A DNA stretch of 33,273 nt from Fibrobacter sp. (GCA_017959225.1 JAGDBD010000114.1:1-33273); one strand, 5' to 3'. Positions 15,399 to 24,503 are shown, numbered from the stretch's first letter. Notes: generated from the sequence alone by a model not told the origin. Numbers and translations are program-made.

Positions 15399-16409
15399 TT
15401 ACATGGCAAGAGGAAGCCAAGGTTTGACTTCGGTGGATGTTTCAGGAAGCATTCCGGCACGTGCACGGCGAATGGCTGCTGCAGCGATCATTGCACCGTT
15501 ATCCGTGCTGTTGTAAAGGGTCGGGAAAGCAAGACGGACACCGTGGCTTTCGCAATATTTGCCAAGGCGTTCCCGCAGAAGTCCGTTGGCCGAAACTCCG
15601 CCGCCAACGATCAATGTTTTGAGACCCGTTTTTTTGAGAGCCCAAATCGTTTTGGAAACGAGGCTGTCGATGATGGCGTCTTCAAGGGAGGCTGCAATGT
15701 CGCCCAAATTTTCTTGAATGAATTCCGGAGAGTTGGATTCTACGAAACGGCGAACAGCGGTTTTCAGTCCGCTAAAAGAAAATTCACCGCTGTCTTCGTT
15801 TTTAAGCGCGCGCGGAAAATTGTGGAACTTGCGATTTCTACCCTTGGCGAGCTTTCCGATGGTGGATCCTGCCGGATATTGAAGACCGATCAAAATGCCG
15901 CTTTTGTCAAAGGCTTCGCCTGCTGCGTCGTCCCGGGTTCTGCCGAGAAGGGTATACTTGAATCCCGGTTCTTCGACTACGAGTTCTGTGTGGCCACCAG
16001 AAACGGTCAGCGTTAAATAGGGAGGTTCCAAGTCTTGTTCCGTAAGCCAGGCTGCCGAAAGGTGGCCTTCCAAATGGTTGATGCCGTAGGCCGGAATGTT
16101 TAAATCCCGGGCGAGTCCGCGGGCAAAGCTTGCCCCCACGAGTAACGGTCCCATCAGGCCTGGACCGCGGGTGAAAGCGATTGCATCGATATCTTGAAGG
16201 GAAATTTTTGCTTCGGAAATCGCTTCTTGGCAAATAGTTGTAATCTTTTCAAGATGGGCACGGGCTGCGACTTCGGGGACCACTCCGCCGTACTTCGCAT
16301 GTTCCTGAATTTGGCTGTAAAGCGGGTTCGATAAAATTTCAAGAGGATCGTCGCGCAAAATTGCGCAGGCGGTTTCGTCGCAGCTGGATTCAATTCCGAG
16401 CCAAATCAT
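15399..16409 (-). CDS. tsaD: tRNA N6-adenosine threonylcarbamoyltransferase
   Basis: TsaD transfers the threonylcarbamoyl group from threonylcarbamoyl-AMP to A37 of tRNAs reading ANN codons, working with TsaB and TsaE in bacteria. The 336-residue length is typical. Seen are the N-terminal GIESSCDETACAI (5-17), the metal-binding H112 and H116 in GINHLEGHLSAAW, VSGGHTE, and the C-terminal NSTDNGAMIAAAA with its metal-binding Asp. The start codon overlaps the stop of the YbbR gene by four bases (ATGA), indicating translational coupling. TsaB and TsaE are not in the window. The pairing with a YbbR protein has no obvious functional logic. Confidence 0.96.
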   Translation of the reverse strand: MIWLGIESSCDETACAILRDDPLEILSNPLYSQIQEHAKYGGVVPEVAARAHLEKITTICQEAISEAKISLQDIDAIAFTRGPGLMGPLLVGASFARGLARDLNIPAYGINHLEGHLSAAWLTEQDLEPPYLTLTVSGGHTELVVEEPGFKYTLLGRTRDDAAGEAFDKSGILIGLQYPAGSTIGKLAKGRNRKFHNFPRALKNEDSGEFSFSGLKTAVRRFVESNSPEFIQENLGDIAASLEDAIIDSLVSKTIWALKKTGLKTLIVGGGVSANGLLRERLGKYCESHGVRLAFPTLYNSTDNGAMIAAAAIRRARAGMLPETSTEVKPWLPLAM

Positions 16410-17428
16410 TTTGCAATCTCCGTGCGCTCGGTCTGTTGGGAATCTGCCGATGCGTTTGTGGAAAGCGCCGACGAATCGATTTCCGGAGTGGAAGGCGGTA
16501 CGACAGGAGCTTTCTTTTTCAGATAAAACTTTTCGGGGCGAACCTGGAAACTTTTGACGTCGCTGCTGATTCGGACGGTGGGTTCGAGACTGTCGGCATC
16601 TTCAATGGCAAAGCGGTTGAATTCGATGAGCAGCATGATGCCTTGCTTTTGAAGCTTCGAAAGGACGCCTTGACCGCCCGAAACTTCGACGGTTGCCGTT
16701 GCAGGTTCAAGAGAATAAAGGGAACGGTCGTACTGCCCAATTAACTGTACAGGGATGTTTCCAAAAGACTTTCGGTCGAGAGGCTGTACGGAGACAGGAA
16801 CTTTTGCAATGCTATCGCTGGGAGTCACATAGGGCGGCAATTTGGAAAAATCTAACGGGATATGGAAAGTTTCGTCGGTTTCCAAATTCTGCTTGGTAAC
16901 TTCTTCTGTCGGGATTTCAAAAATGCGGGTTAACGCTTCTCGTGCACCCGAAATCAAAATGGTGTCCGGGTTAGGAGTGGGAACGCCGATAATCGTGTAA
17001 CCGTCTTTGGCGTCAAAAGAGCCTTTCAAGTGCACCGGAACGGATCTTGTAATGCGCGTGTCGATTTCCACTTCTAAAGCGGCGATCTGGTTTGCACTTA
17101 AGTAATGGACTTTGGGAAAATCCGGAGCGACAAAATTTTCTTCGGAAAGGATGATGCGTTCGAGTCCGAGCTGTGCATCGTGCAAATCCACAAGGATTCG
17201 GGCTGCCATTTCCTTGGATGTTTTCAGGCGAATCAGATCGATGGCCGTTCCGCTGACGGTAATGGTGATTTTTTGAGCGGGTCTTGAAGCAATGGCTAAG
17301 GATTCCGGCAAACGGGTAAAAACCAGTGGCACTTGAATGTCGATTTCCGTGACTCTTGCGGATACGACGTAAAACCACAATGCAAAGCCAAAAATACAGG
17401 CGATGATTTTAAGACCGATGTGTTTCAT
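16406..17428 (-). CDS. YbbR-domain (CdaR-like) membrane-anchored protein
   Basis: A 340-residue protein with a single N-terminal membrane segment (about 5-23, LKIIACIFGFALWFYVV) and an extracytoplasmic region of several YbbR repeats, seen as repeated blocks of the form IDIQVPLVF, SVPVHLKG and NIPVQLIG. The C terminus is a Pro/Ser/Thr-rich tail. In Firmicutes YbbR proteins (CdaR) regulate the diadenylate cyclase CdaA and sit beside cdaA and glmM; neither neighbour is present here, so that role cannot be assumed. GGAAAAGAG just before the ATG is a weak ribosome binding site. It is transcribed divergently from ftsX across only 41 bases and is coupled to tsaD. Confidence 0.85.
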   Translation of the reverse strand: MKHIGLKIIACIFGFALWFYVVSARVTEIDIQVPLVFTRLPESLAIASRPAQKITITVSGTAIDLIRLKTSKEMAARILVDLHDAQLGLERIILSEENFVAPDFPKVHYLSANQIAALEVEIDTRITRSVPVHLKGSFDAKDGYTIIGVPTPNPDTILISGAREALTRIFEIPTEEVTKQNLETDETFHIPLDFSKLPPYVTPSDSIAKVPVSVQPLDRKSFGNIPVQLIGQYDRSLYSLEPATATVEVSGGQGVLSKLQKQGIMLLIEFNRFAIEDADSLEPTVRISSDVKSFQVRPEKFYLKKKAPVVPPSTPEIDSSALSTNASADSQQTERTEIAK

Positions 17429-17433
17429 CTCTT

Positions 17434-17462
17434 TTCCAAAAATAGTTATAAAAAGTTATATT
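17434..17462. promoter_or_regulatory. Compact divergent promoter region, YbbR gene / ftsX
   Basis: Only 41 bases separate the two divergent start codons. For ftsX, TATATT at 17457-17462 is a likely -10 element with a weak TTCCAA at 17434-17439 (17-base spacer). Transcription would start at or beside the GTG at 17470. On the minus strand, TATAAC occurs twice (complement of 17445-17450 and 17455-17460) as a possible -10 for the YbbR gene. The two directions must overlap, so they may compete. Sequence matches only. Confidence 0.4.
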
Positions 17463-17469
17463 CGTCTGC

Positions 17470-18354
17470 GTGTTCAGTCAGATCCGTTATCTAATATCCG
17501 AAGCTTTCCGAGGCTGGAAAGAACATCATACAGTCGTCTTTCCCTCTTTGGTGACGATTTTTCTGTGTTCGGTCCTATTGGGGCTTTCTTTGGCGTCTTT
17601 ACTAGGCTCCTATCGCCTTTCCCATGTCGAAGATCGACTGTACCGGGTTGAAGTTTTTTTGAAGAATTCTGTGTCACCGGATTCGTTAAAAAACTTGCAA
17701 AATGAGTTGTTCCAGATCAAACAATTTGAGACGGTTGTTTACAAAAGCCCCGATTCCGCCATGCAGGATTTTAAAAAGCATTTTTCGGATGAAATGCTTT
17801 CGCTTGTGAGCGGAAATCCGTTGCCAGCTTCTTTTGTGATGACCCTTGCTCCTCGTTACCGGGAACCGGCTGTTTTGCATGAAGTGGTTTTGAGCCTAGA
17901 AAAAAATCCATCCTTTGACGCGGTTGAATCTCCGGTTGCTTTTGTGGACCGGATTTCGGAATGGAAATTTTCCATGATTTTTTGGCCGATCGCGACAACG
18001 GTCCTGATTTTTGTGACGCTTTTTTTGATCATCGGAAATGCGGTTCGCCTGTCGCTTTTTTCGAGAAAGCTTTTGGTGGAAAATATTCGCTATGCAGGGG
18101 GATCTGCGTTCTTTATCGAATTCCCATTTTTGCTAGAAGGGGTGATGCAGGGCGTTTTTGCAAGCGGAATCGCTGCGTTGTTGCTCGGATTTGCGGAGCG
18201 CTCGTTAGTCAAGGAAATTCCTGTTTTGGAATATTACTTGTCGGGTTATAGCGCGCTCCTCCTTTTGGTGGTTTTTGCTGTAACGCTTGTTTCGGTTTAT
18301 TCGAGCTATCGCAGTGTCCGAGAATTTTTGAAGCGGGATGCTTCGGAACATTAG
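17470..18354 (+). CDS. ftsX: Cell division protein FtsX
   Basis: FtsX is the membrane subunit of the FtsEX complex, an ABC-transporter-like machine that activates cell-wall hydrolases at the division septum. The 294 residues show the family layout: a cytoplasmic N terminus starting FSQIRYLISEAFRGW, a first membrane segment (about 24-46), a periplasmic loop of about 120 residues, then three membrane segments (about 172-195, 215-240, 260-285). It starts with GTG and has no Shine-Dalgarno sequence; the -10 lies 7 bases upstream, suggesting a leaderless message. FtsE, usually encoded just upstream, is absent. Its EnvC-like partner follows directly. First gene of a four-gene operon. Confidence 0.92.
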   Translation: MFSQIRYLISEAFRGWKEHHTVVFPSLVTIFLCSVLLGLSLASLLGSYRLSHVEDRLYRVEVFLKNSVSPDSLKNLQNELFQIKQFETVVYKSPDSAMQDFKKHFSDEMLSLVSGNPLPASFVMTLAPRYREPAVLHEVVLSLEKNPSFDAVESPVAFVDRISEWKFSMIFWPIATTVLIFVTLFLIIGNAVRLSLFSRKLLVENIRYAGGSAFFIEFPFLLEGVMQGVFASGIAALLLGFAERSLVKEIPVLEYYLSGYSALLLLVVFAVTLVSVYSSYRSVREFLKRDASEH

Positions 18355-18361
18355 GCGAGTC

Positions 18362-19594
18362 ATGATTTTCCGTCGCCTGATTCCGTTTGTTTTGATTCTT
18401 TTGCTGATGGTGGCGCCTGCTTTTGCTGCCAAGAAATCTACCAGTTCGCAGCTTGCGACGCAACGGGCGGAGCTGAAAAAACTGGAATCGAACCTTGCTA
18501 AACAGCGCAACAAGGTAAAGCTTTTGGAATCCGAAGAAAAGGGTGTGCTGAACACCATCGCCCTTCTCGACGAAAATCTGAACCGCACCAAGGAATACGT
18601 CCAATTGCTCGCCAAAAACGAGTCTACCGTCAAAACGTCCCTTGTGGAATTGAACCGTGAACTGGATTCCCTTGACCGTGAAATTGAACGACGAAACGTC
18701 GCCATGCGCCTTCGCATTCGGGAGCTTTACATTCACGGAAACTATGGCCCCGTTGAAGAAATTTTAGCAGCACTTCGCGGAGAAACTTCACCGGAAGGTC
18801 AAATCTATTACGTGAACCGTTTGCTTTCGGAAGATAAGGAAAAAGTGGAAAGGCTTTCATGGCTTTTACGGGAACGTGCCTTAAAAAAAAGAGAAGCTTC
18901 CGTTCGACTGTCGGAACTTCATACTTTGCAGAGCAAAAAAGCCGCAGAAGAAGAAGGATTGAAAAATCAGATTCAAACTCAGGGAAACGTTCTTGCCACA
19001 GTCCAAAAAAGCAAAAATTTGCAGCGTAAAGCGATCCAAGAAATCGAACGAAACCAGAAGATGATGCTTTCGCTCATTCGGCAGCTGGAAAAAAAGCGTG
19101 AAAAGGAACTGGCTCAGGCAAAAAAGGCAAAACAGAAAAAGAAAAATGCAGAAAAGCCCGGGAAAAAACTGGTCAAACTTCCCAAGGAACCGGTTAAACC
19201 CATTGGCCCCAAATGCATGCCGTTAAACGGAATGGTCATTAGTGAATATGGAATGCATGAACATCCGGTTCTTCACATTATGACGCGTAATCTAGGCGCA
19301 GAAATCCGTGGCAAGAAGGGTGAAAAAATTAAAGCGGCAGCGGCGGGAACCGTTGCAATGGTTACGGAAATCGATGGCCGTGGACCGACTGTGATCCTTG
19401 AACATGAAGGTGGTGTGTATTCCGTTTATGGTCACATGAGTGCAATTCGTGTAAAAGAGGGCGACAAGGTCAAAAATTGCCAAGATATTGGAACGGTGGG
19501 AGACATTGGTTCGTTAAATGGAATTAAATTGTACTTCCAAGTTAGCGAAGGTACCGATACAGTGGATCCTTTGCAATGGTTGAGTAGAAAATGA
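18362..19594 (+). CDS. EnvC-like murein hydrolase activator (coiled coil plus degenerate LytM/M23)
   Basis: About 410 residues: a signal peptide (MIFRRLIPFVLILLLMVAPAFA), long coiled-coil helices (about 30-235), a Lys-rich linker and a C-terminal LytM/peptidase M23 fold (about 275-405). The zinc ligands of active M23 enzymes are missing: the HxxxD site reads TRNLGAE and the second His of the HxH region is replaced in KLYFQVSEG, as in E. coli EnvC, which is catalytically dead and activates amidases when pulled by FtsEX. Its position directly after ftsX supports the same role. The start at 18362, seven bases after the ftsX stop, gives the cleaner signal peptide; an ATG at 18338 inside ftsX would add eight residues. 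The gene overlaps holB by four bases. Confidence 0.88.
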   Translation: MIFRRLIPFVLILLLMVAPAFAAKKSTSSQLATQRAELKKLESNLAKQRNKVKLLESEEKGVLNTIALLDENLNRTKEYVQLLAKNESTVKTSLVELNRELDSLDREIERRNVAMRLRIRELYIHGNYGPVEEILAALRGETSPEGQIYYVNRLLSEDKEKVERLSWLLRERALKKREASVRLSELHTLQSKKAAEEEGLKNQIQTQGNVLATVQKSKNLQRKAIQEIERNQKMMLSLIRQLEKKREKELAQAKKAKQKKKNAEKPGKKLVKLPKEPVKPIGPKCMPLNGMVISEYGMHEHPVLHIMTRNLGAEIRGKKGEKIKAAAAGTVAMVTEIDGRGPTVILEHEGGVYSVYGHMSAIRVKEGDKVKNCQDIGTVGDIGSLNGIKLYFQVSEGTDTVDPLQWLSRK

Positions 19595-20712
19595 CGAAGT
19601 ATTGTTTGCAAGGTCCGGAATCCCAGAAAGGCGCTCGACAGCTCCTCGAGAATGCGCTTGTCGAAAATCGATTCCCGCAGGCAGTGCTGATTGAAGGTGA
19701 ACGGGGAATCGGAAAAAAGGCGTTGGCCATTGAACTTTCGAAAACCCTTTGTTGTACGGATTCTGAAATAGCTCCTTGCGGTCACTGCTTTGGCTGCAAA
19801 TTGGCAATGGATCCGGGGAATGTTCAAGGATGGGTGATTCCTTTGGAAACCGCCGAAGCGAATGCGAAGTCTGCAAGTTCGGTCAGTGAAAATTCCAAGG
19901 CGAAGACCGTGGAAGATTACAAAGCGGGTTACGTTGCCGAAATCTTCAAGAATCCTTATTCTACATCCATTATTTCTAGCGTCGCTCAAATTTCCGTGGA
20001 TCAGATCCGCGGCATGATGTCGCAGTTCTCCCGTGCAAGCGAAGGGGTTCGCGTGGTGATTATTGCCGAAGCGGACCGGATGAATGAAGCAGCGGCGAAT
20101 GCCCTTTTAAAGACTTTGGAAGAAGTTCCGACAAATACCTATTTCATTCTCACGTCTTCGGTGGCAGGACGTTTGTTGCAGACAATCCGCAGCCGTTGCT
20201 TGAGCCTTCGACTTCCGCCTTTGACAAATGCCGAAGTGGAAGAAATCGTTAAAAATACAACGGGAGAAACTCTTTCTCCGGATGCGCTTGGCATGTCTCT
20301 TGGGTCGCCGGGCATGGCCATGTATTACAACGAAAATATTGCGGAAAACGAAACCATCGCTTTTGAATTTTTGAAAGACAGCGTGGAAGGAAACTATTCC
20401 GATTTGTTCTTTGAACTGGATAAGACATTTCCCCGTGGAACGGCGGCTGCCGATGCTGCGGTGATGATGCTCGATTTTCTTGCGTTCATGGTGAACGATG
20501 CGCTTCGTCTTTTGGCGAATGAACCGGTTCGTTTAACAGATCGCCGTGAAAGCCTAGAACAGTTGAATCTGGGACGCTTTGGCGCTGAAGCTTTGGAAAA
20601 AGCCATCCTGGATATTAATTCGACTGCGGCAAAAATTGCAGGTCGAAAAAATTCTGCGATTGTCGCTTTGCAGACGCTTTCCATTGGTTTATTCGAAGGG
20701 TATAAACGATGA
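19591..20712 (+). CDS. holB: DNA polymerase III delta' subunit
   Basis: Delta' is part of the clamp loader that places the sliding clamp on DNA during replication. The 373 residues show a AAA+ fold: a P-loop GERGIGKK (36-43), a zinc-type cysteine cluster (C55, C63, C66, C69), IIAEADRMNEAAANALLKTL and the SRC motif typical of clamp-loader subunits (TIRSRCLSL). An insertion of about 40 residues (about 75-115, Ser/Ala-rich) lies between the zinc site and the next conserved helix. The start overlaps the stop of the EnvC-like gene (ATGA) and its stop overlaps the start of recJ (ATGA), so it is translationally coupled on both sides. Confidence 0.9.
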   Translation: MTKYCLQGPESQKGARQLLENALVENRFPQAVLIEGERGIGKKALAIELSKTLCCTDSEIAPCGHCFGCKLAMDPGNVQGWVIPLETAEANAKSASSVSENSKAKTVEDYKAGYVAEIFKNPYSTSIISSVAQISVDQIRGMMSQFSRASEGVRVVIIAEADRMNEAAANALLKTLEEVPTNTYFILTSSVAGRLLQTIRSRCLSLRLPPLTNAEVEEIVKNTTGETLSPDALGMSLGSPGMAMYYNENIAENETIAFEFLKDSVEGNYSDLFFELDKTFPRGTAAADAAVMMLDFLAFMVNDALRLLANEPVRLTDRRESLEQLNLGRFGAEALEKAILDINSTAAKIAGRKNSAIVALQTLSIGLFEGYKR

Positions 20713-22415
20713 ATGCGGAACTGCTTTCGACGTCCATCGCGCACACGCTGAACATTCCGCATTTGGTAGCGCGCATTCTGGTGGCGCGAGGCGTCGTTTC
20801 GGTTGCGCAAGCCTATGAACGCTTGTACAGCTCACCTTCTCACGTGCTGGATCCGCTGTCGGAAGATTCGCCGATGCACGGGATGAAAGAAGCTTTGGAA
20901 TGGATTGAAAAAGCAAAAAATTCCGGTGAAAAACTTTGCATCTTTGGCGATTACGACATGGACGGTCTCACGGGGACGGCTCTTTTAAAACGAGGCCTTT
21001 CGGAAATCGGAATCGACGCTTCTTGGCATTTGCCGTGCCGTTTTGGCACAGGCTCTGGATATGGACTCTCGAAAGAAATCGTGGACCAGATGCTTTCGGA
21101 AGGGGTCAAATATCTTTTGACCGTGGACACGGGCATTACTGCCAACGCAGAAATTGAATATGCGAATTCGAAGGGCATGCATGTGATGGTCATCGACCAT
21201 CATGAACCTTCTGGAGATGGCCTTCCCCAGAGCGATGTTCTTTTGGATCCGTGTCAGGAAGACTGCCGCTATCCCAACAAATCCCTTTGTGGTGCTGGGG
21301 TTTCATACAAATTCATCGATGCTCTTTTGAAAAAAGAAAATAAAGGCTCTGGTGAAAAATATTTGGACTTGGTGGCTTTAGGAACTCTTGCTGATCTCGT
21401 AGAAATGACGCCCGAAAACCGCTACCTGACGCGGCGCGGGCTTTCGATGCTCATGAACAGTAAATGGCCCGGCGTAAAGGAACTCTGCCGTCGCCAGTTG
21501 GAAAGTTCTCCCTGCGTCGGTGGTCAAGACGTACTCTTCCGAGTAGCTCCGATTATGAATGCTCCGGGACGCATGGATAAACCGGATGCGGCTCTCGAAC
21601 TTCTTTTGTGCGACAACGTTTCGGATGCTTCTGTGATTCTTTCAAGGCTTTCGAAGTATAACGACTTGCGCAAAAAGACGGAAGCGGAAATTTCGATGGC
21701 TGCAATCGATTGGGTCAAGGAACGTTATGGTGAAGATATTCCGAGAGTTCTGGTCGTCGATGGAAAGTCTTGGCATCCGGGTGTCATTGGAATTGTTTCG
21801 GCAAAAGTGGCTCAGGCTTTTAACCGCCCGGCGGCAGTTCTGACTGTGGAAAATGGAATTGCACAGGCATCGGCCCGAGCTGTTCCAGGTTTTAACTGGC
21901 ACAAGGCTCTGTTTGAAGTCCGGGATCTTTTTTTACGCTGGGGCGGGCATGCAAACGCTGCGGGATTCAGCTTGAAAGAAGAAGACATTCCGGAACTGCG
22001 GGAACGCTTGCAGAAACTCGCTGACGATCAAAATTACCAGGCAGACGAAGAAGCGAAAGAAGAAAATTCGGAACGCATTCCTGCTGCATTGAACGAAATC
22101 ACTCCGGCATTCATGGCGGCTGTGCAAGAACTCGAACCTTTTGGCGGAAAAAATCCGTACCCGATTCTCTTTGCCGAAAATGTGCAGGTTGAAAAACTCC
22201 GCGAACTCCGCGGTGGGCATTTGCAGTTAAAGCTTTCCCAGCATGGAAGTCCGGTGTTCCCAGGCATTGCATTTGGAATGGCAAATGCCAAAAAGCTGAT
22301 TGAACGTCAGCACAAAAAAGTTTCTATTGCGTTCGAACCGATTTGGAATGTTTACAACGGTCGAAAAAGCATTCAACTTTTGGTCAAAGATATTTGCGAA
22401 AATCCGAAATCTTAA
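20709..22415 (+). CDS. recJ: Single-stranded-DNA-specific exonuclease RecJ
   Basis: RecJ is a 5'-3' exonuclease on single-stranded DNA used in RecF-pathway recombination, mismatch repair and base-excision repair. The 568 residues match the usual length. The DHH phosphoesterase core shows DYDMDG (81-86), VDTGIT (139-144), DHHE (163-166) and a later Asp in LGTLADLVE. The DHHA1 domain carries GGHANAAGF. A C-terminal OB-type region follows (from about 455, LEPFGGKNPYPIL). It is the last gene of the ftsX operon, overlaps holB by four bases, and is followed by a perfect terminator. Confidence 0.96.
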   Translation: MNAELLSTSIAHTLNIPHLVARILVARGVVSVAQAYERLYSSPSHVLDPLSEDSPMHGMKEALEWIEKAKNSGEKLCIFGDYDMDGLTGTALLKRGLSEIGIDASWHLPCRFGTGSGYGLSKEIVDQMLSEGVKYLLTVDTGITANAEIEYANSKGMHVMVIDHHEPSGDGLPQSDVLLDPCQEDCRYPNKSLCGAGVSYKFIDALLKKENKGSGEKYLDLVALGTLADLVEMTPENRYLTRRGLSMLMNSKWPGVKELCRRQLESSPCVGGQDVLFRVAPIMNAPGRMDKPDAALELLLCDNVSDASVILSRLSKYNDLRKKTEAEISMAAIDWVKERYGEDIPRVLVVDGKSWHPGVIGIVSAKVAQAFNRPAAVLTVENGIAQASARAVPGFNWHKALFEVRDLFLRWGGHANAAGFSLKEEDIPELRERLQKLADDQNYQADEEAKEENSERIPAALNEITPAFMAAVQELEPFGGKNPYPILFAENVQVEKLRELRGGHLQLKLSQHGSPVFPGIAFGMANAKKLIERQHKKVSIAFEPIWNVYNGRKSIQLLVKDICENPKS

Positions 22416-22432
22416 AAGTGATTTTCAAAATG

Positions 22433-22461
22433 AAAAAGGTTCCTCGTGGAGGAACCTTTTT
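22433..22461. terminator. Terminator between recJ and a convergent gene
   Basis: AAAAAGGTTCCTC and GAGGAACCTTTTT form a near-perfect stem with a very short loop. With A on one side and T on the other it can end transcription in both directions, for recJ on the plus strand and the unknown gene ending at 22480 on the minus strand. Confidence 0.92.
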
Positions 22462-22479
22462 GCGTTCAAACGAAATGTT

Positions 22480-22932
22480 TTAATCTTCGCTCTTGGGAGC
22501 CGGAGAACGGAGAATTTTTACAAGCTTGTCTTTGCATTTATCGATGAGAACAAAAGATTCGAACATGCGAGCCTGACGCCACTTCTTTTCGAATTTTTCT
22601 TCCCAATTGATTGCGACTTCTTGGGGATTTTCTCTGCCTTTTTGTTCTTCGTTGCGGTACCAGACTTCTTTGCTGATTTCTTTGATCAGGTCTGCCATGT
22701 CGGCAGCCGGCTGCAACGATCCGCGGACGAGCAGATAGGCGCGGAGGTTGTCAAGAAGGACTTCGTCACTGGGAGTGGCGCTGTCTTCTTTGGAAATTGC
22801 CCAGACACGATTTTTATGGCGCTCCGCAAAACCGAGCAGACGCTGTTCGATCTTTGCCAGTTCGCCCTTTTCATATTTGGCTTCGACCGCTTCCAGCGGA
22901 TAGTAGATAGAGTCTGGATAGTATTCGATCAT
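22480..22932 (-). CDS. Conserved-looking protein of unknown function, downstream of tRNA-Leu
   Basis: A 150-residue, probably cytoplasmic protein without signal peptide or membrane segment. It is mostly helical and charged, beginning MIEYYPDSIYYPLEAVEAKY and ending in a Lys/Pro/Ser tail. Trp and aromatic residues cluster in KEVWYRNEEQ and INWEEKFEKKW. I do not recognise the family. The ATG lies 17 bases after the 3' end of tRNA-Leu on the same strand, with no Shine-Dalgarno sequence and no terminator between, so it is probably expressed from the tRNA promoter. It ends at the bidirectional terminator. Confidence 0.7.
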   Translation of the reverse strand: MIEYYPDSIYYPLEAVEAKYEKGELAKIEQRLLGFAERHKNRVWAISKEDSATPSDEVLLDNLRAYLLVRGSLQPAADMADLIKEISKEVWYRNEEQKGRENPQEVAINWEEKFEKKWRQARMFESFVLIDKCKDKLVKILRSPAPKSED

Positions 22933-22949
22933 AAGCTTTTATCGGTTAA

Positions 22950-23033
<84 letters not shown>

Positions 23034-23049
23034 AGGAGTGAACATTCCA

Positions 23050-23077
23050 AATATAGAAAAAAAAAGCCTTGATACAA
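23050..23077 (-). promoter_or_regulatory. Promoter of tRNA-Leu
   Basis: On the minus strand TTGTAT (23077-23072) and TATATT (23055-23050) are separated by 16 bases. Transcription would begin around 23043, about ten bases before the mature tRNA 5' end, a normal distance for a tRNA gene. A T-rich run lies in the spacer. Confidence 0.6.
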
Positions 23078-23092
23078 TCGAAAAGTAAAAAC

Positions 23093-24430
23093 TTAGACCC
23101 GATTTGCTAAATCTCGTCCTTGGGCAATGCGCTTGGCCATGCCGATTCCGTCGATTCCATTTCCGCCCATCAAAATGCCCGGGTATTCTTTTTCAATACC
23201 CTTGTAAGCTTCTTCGCGGACCGGAGTCTTTAAATCGTATTGCGGAATCGCTTCTGCATGGTGGGTGACTTCGAACAGATCCGGTTCCATGTGGGGAATC
23301 TGCATGATGTCGGCCACATCCTTGCTGACCATTTCCCGGAACTTGTCTTCGGGAAGGTCCATAAAGTCCGGGTGGCGAAGACCTCCTACGAAAACGGAGA
23401 GCAGGGCGCCGCCCTTTGGAGCTCTGTTTTCGAAAAGGGTGGACATATACAGAATCCCGAGAATGTTACGGTGTTCTTTGGAAGGCATCAGTGCGCCAAA
23501 GCCGTTTAATGGAACGCCTTCCCATTTCTTAAAACCGATAGCGACTTCGGAAACCTTTGCATAAAGAACTTCCGATGCTCCGGGGAACTTTTCTTGCGCA
23601 CAGGGAAGCGCTTCAAAAACGTGGCTTGCACCGGCGGTAAAAATCACGTTGTCGAAAGGACCGTAGGAATCTTCACCGGCGAGAATCTTGTATTTGCCGT
23701 TTTCCGGTACGACCACAGGATTTTTCCCTAGAACAAAATTTTCTTTACCGATGGCTTGTTCCAAATGTTCCGCCAAAACGGAAAGTCCGCCTTTGGTAGA
23801 AAAGACTTTTTTGGTCGCTTTCTTGTTGCGTTCGGGCTTCGGCTCTTTCATTTTCGCAATGGCGCCCCGAATAAAACTGCCGTGATCCTGTTCCAAATTA
23901 TACAGCTTAGGAAGGGCGTATTTGGGAATCATTACGTCAGGATTTCCTGCGTAAACACCCGAAACAAAGGGATCGATTGCGTAATCGAGAATGGACTGAC
24001 CTAAACGGCGACGGACCATGGTCGAAAGGTTTTCGTTTGGATCTGTGCCCCGCTTGCGGAAGGGTTCAAAGGGCATGCCGAATTTGTCTTTCCACGAAAA
24101 GAGCGGCGTAGTGAGTCCGCTGACAAGTCCCGAAGGAAGGGGACGGAGCTTTCCGTGCTTAAGAATGTAGCGATTCCCTGCAACGCTCGGAGCTTCTTCT
24201 AAAAGATCTTTGATGCCTAAATCTTCGTAAAGTTCGGTGACTTCAGGAAGGCTGACGGAGCCCGTACTTGGGCCGGTTTCAAAAATGAAGCCGTTTTTGT
24301 GGACGGAGTGCATCACGCCGCCGACGCGGTCCATTTTTTCAAAGATTTTTACAGAATTTCCGTTTTTTTGCGCGTAAAAAGCAGAGGAAAGGCCGGTAAT
24401 GCCGGCTCCGATAATAGCGACATTCTTCAT
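23093..24430 (-). CDS. hemY: HemY-type FAD-dependent porphyrinogen oxidase
   Basis: This flavoprotein family oxidises protoporphyrinogen IX (or coproporphyrinogen III) in late haem synthesis. The 445 residues show the N-terminal FAD-binding VAIIGAGITGLSSA (4-17), FEKMDRVGGVM, the family signature FETGPSTGS and DPFVSGVYAGNPD, and the C-terminal dinucleotide block GILMGGNGIDGIGM. The ATG at 24430 is chosen because the flavin fold begins there; upstream in-frame sequence to 24490 is not conserved-looking. No Shine-Dalgarno is seen. No other haem genes are nearby. A close amine-oxidase-type flavoprotein is the main alternative, but the signature blocks favour HemY. Confidence 0.88.
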   Translation of the reverse strand: MKNVAIIGAGITGLSSAFYAQKNGNSVKIFEKMDRVGGVMHSVHKNGFIFETGPSTGSVSLPEVTELYEDLGIKDLLEEAPSVAGNRYILKHGKLRPLPSGLVSGLTTPLFSWKDKFGMPFEPFRKRGTDPNENLSTMVRRRLGQSILDYAIDPFVSGVYAGNPDVMIPKYALPKLYNLEQDHGSFIRGAIAKMKEPKPERNKKATKKVFSTKGGLSVLAEHLEQAIGKENFVLGKNPVVVPENGKYKILAGEDSYGPFDNVIFTAGASHVFEALPCAQEKFPGASEVLYAKVSEVAIGFKKWEGVPLNGFGALMPSKEHRNILGILYMSTLFENRAPKGGALLSVFVGGLRHPDFMDLPEDKFREMVSKDVADIMQIPHMEPDLFEVTHHAEAIPQYDLKTPVREEAYKGIEKEYPGILMGGNGIDGIGMAKRIAQGRDLANRV

Positions 24431-24503
24431 AAGTGGCCAAAAAATACAAAAATGCAGAATAGTTGTCTTCGGACAACGGGGAAATCGCAAAAAAGGTGAT
24501 AAA

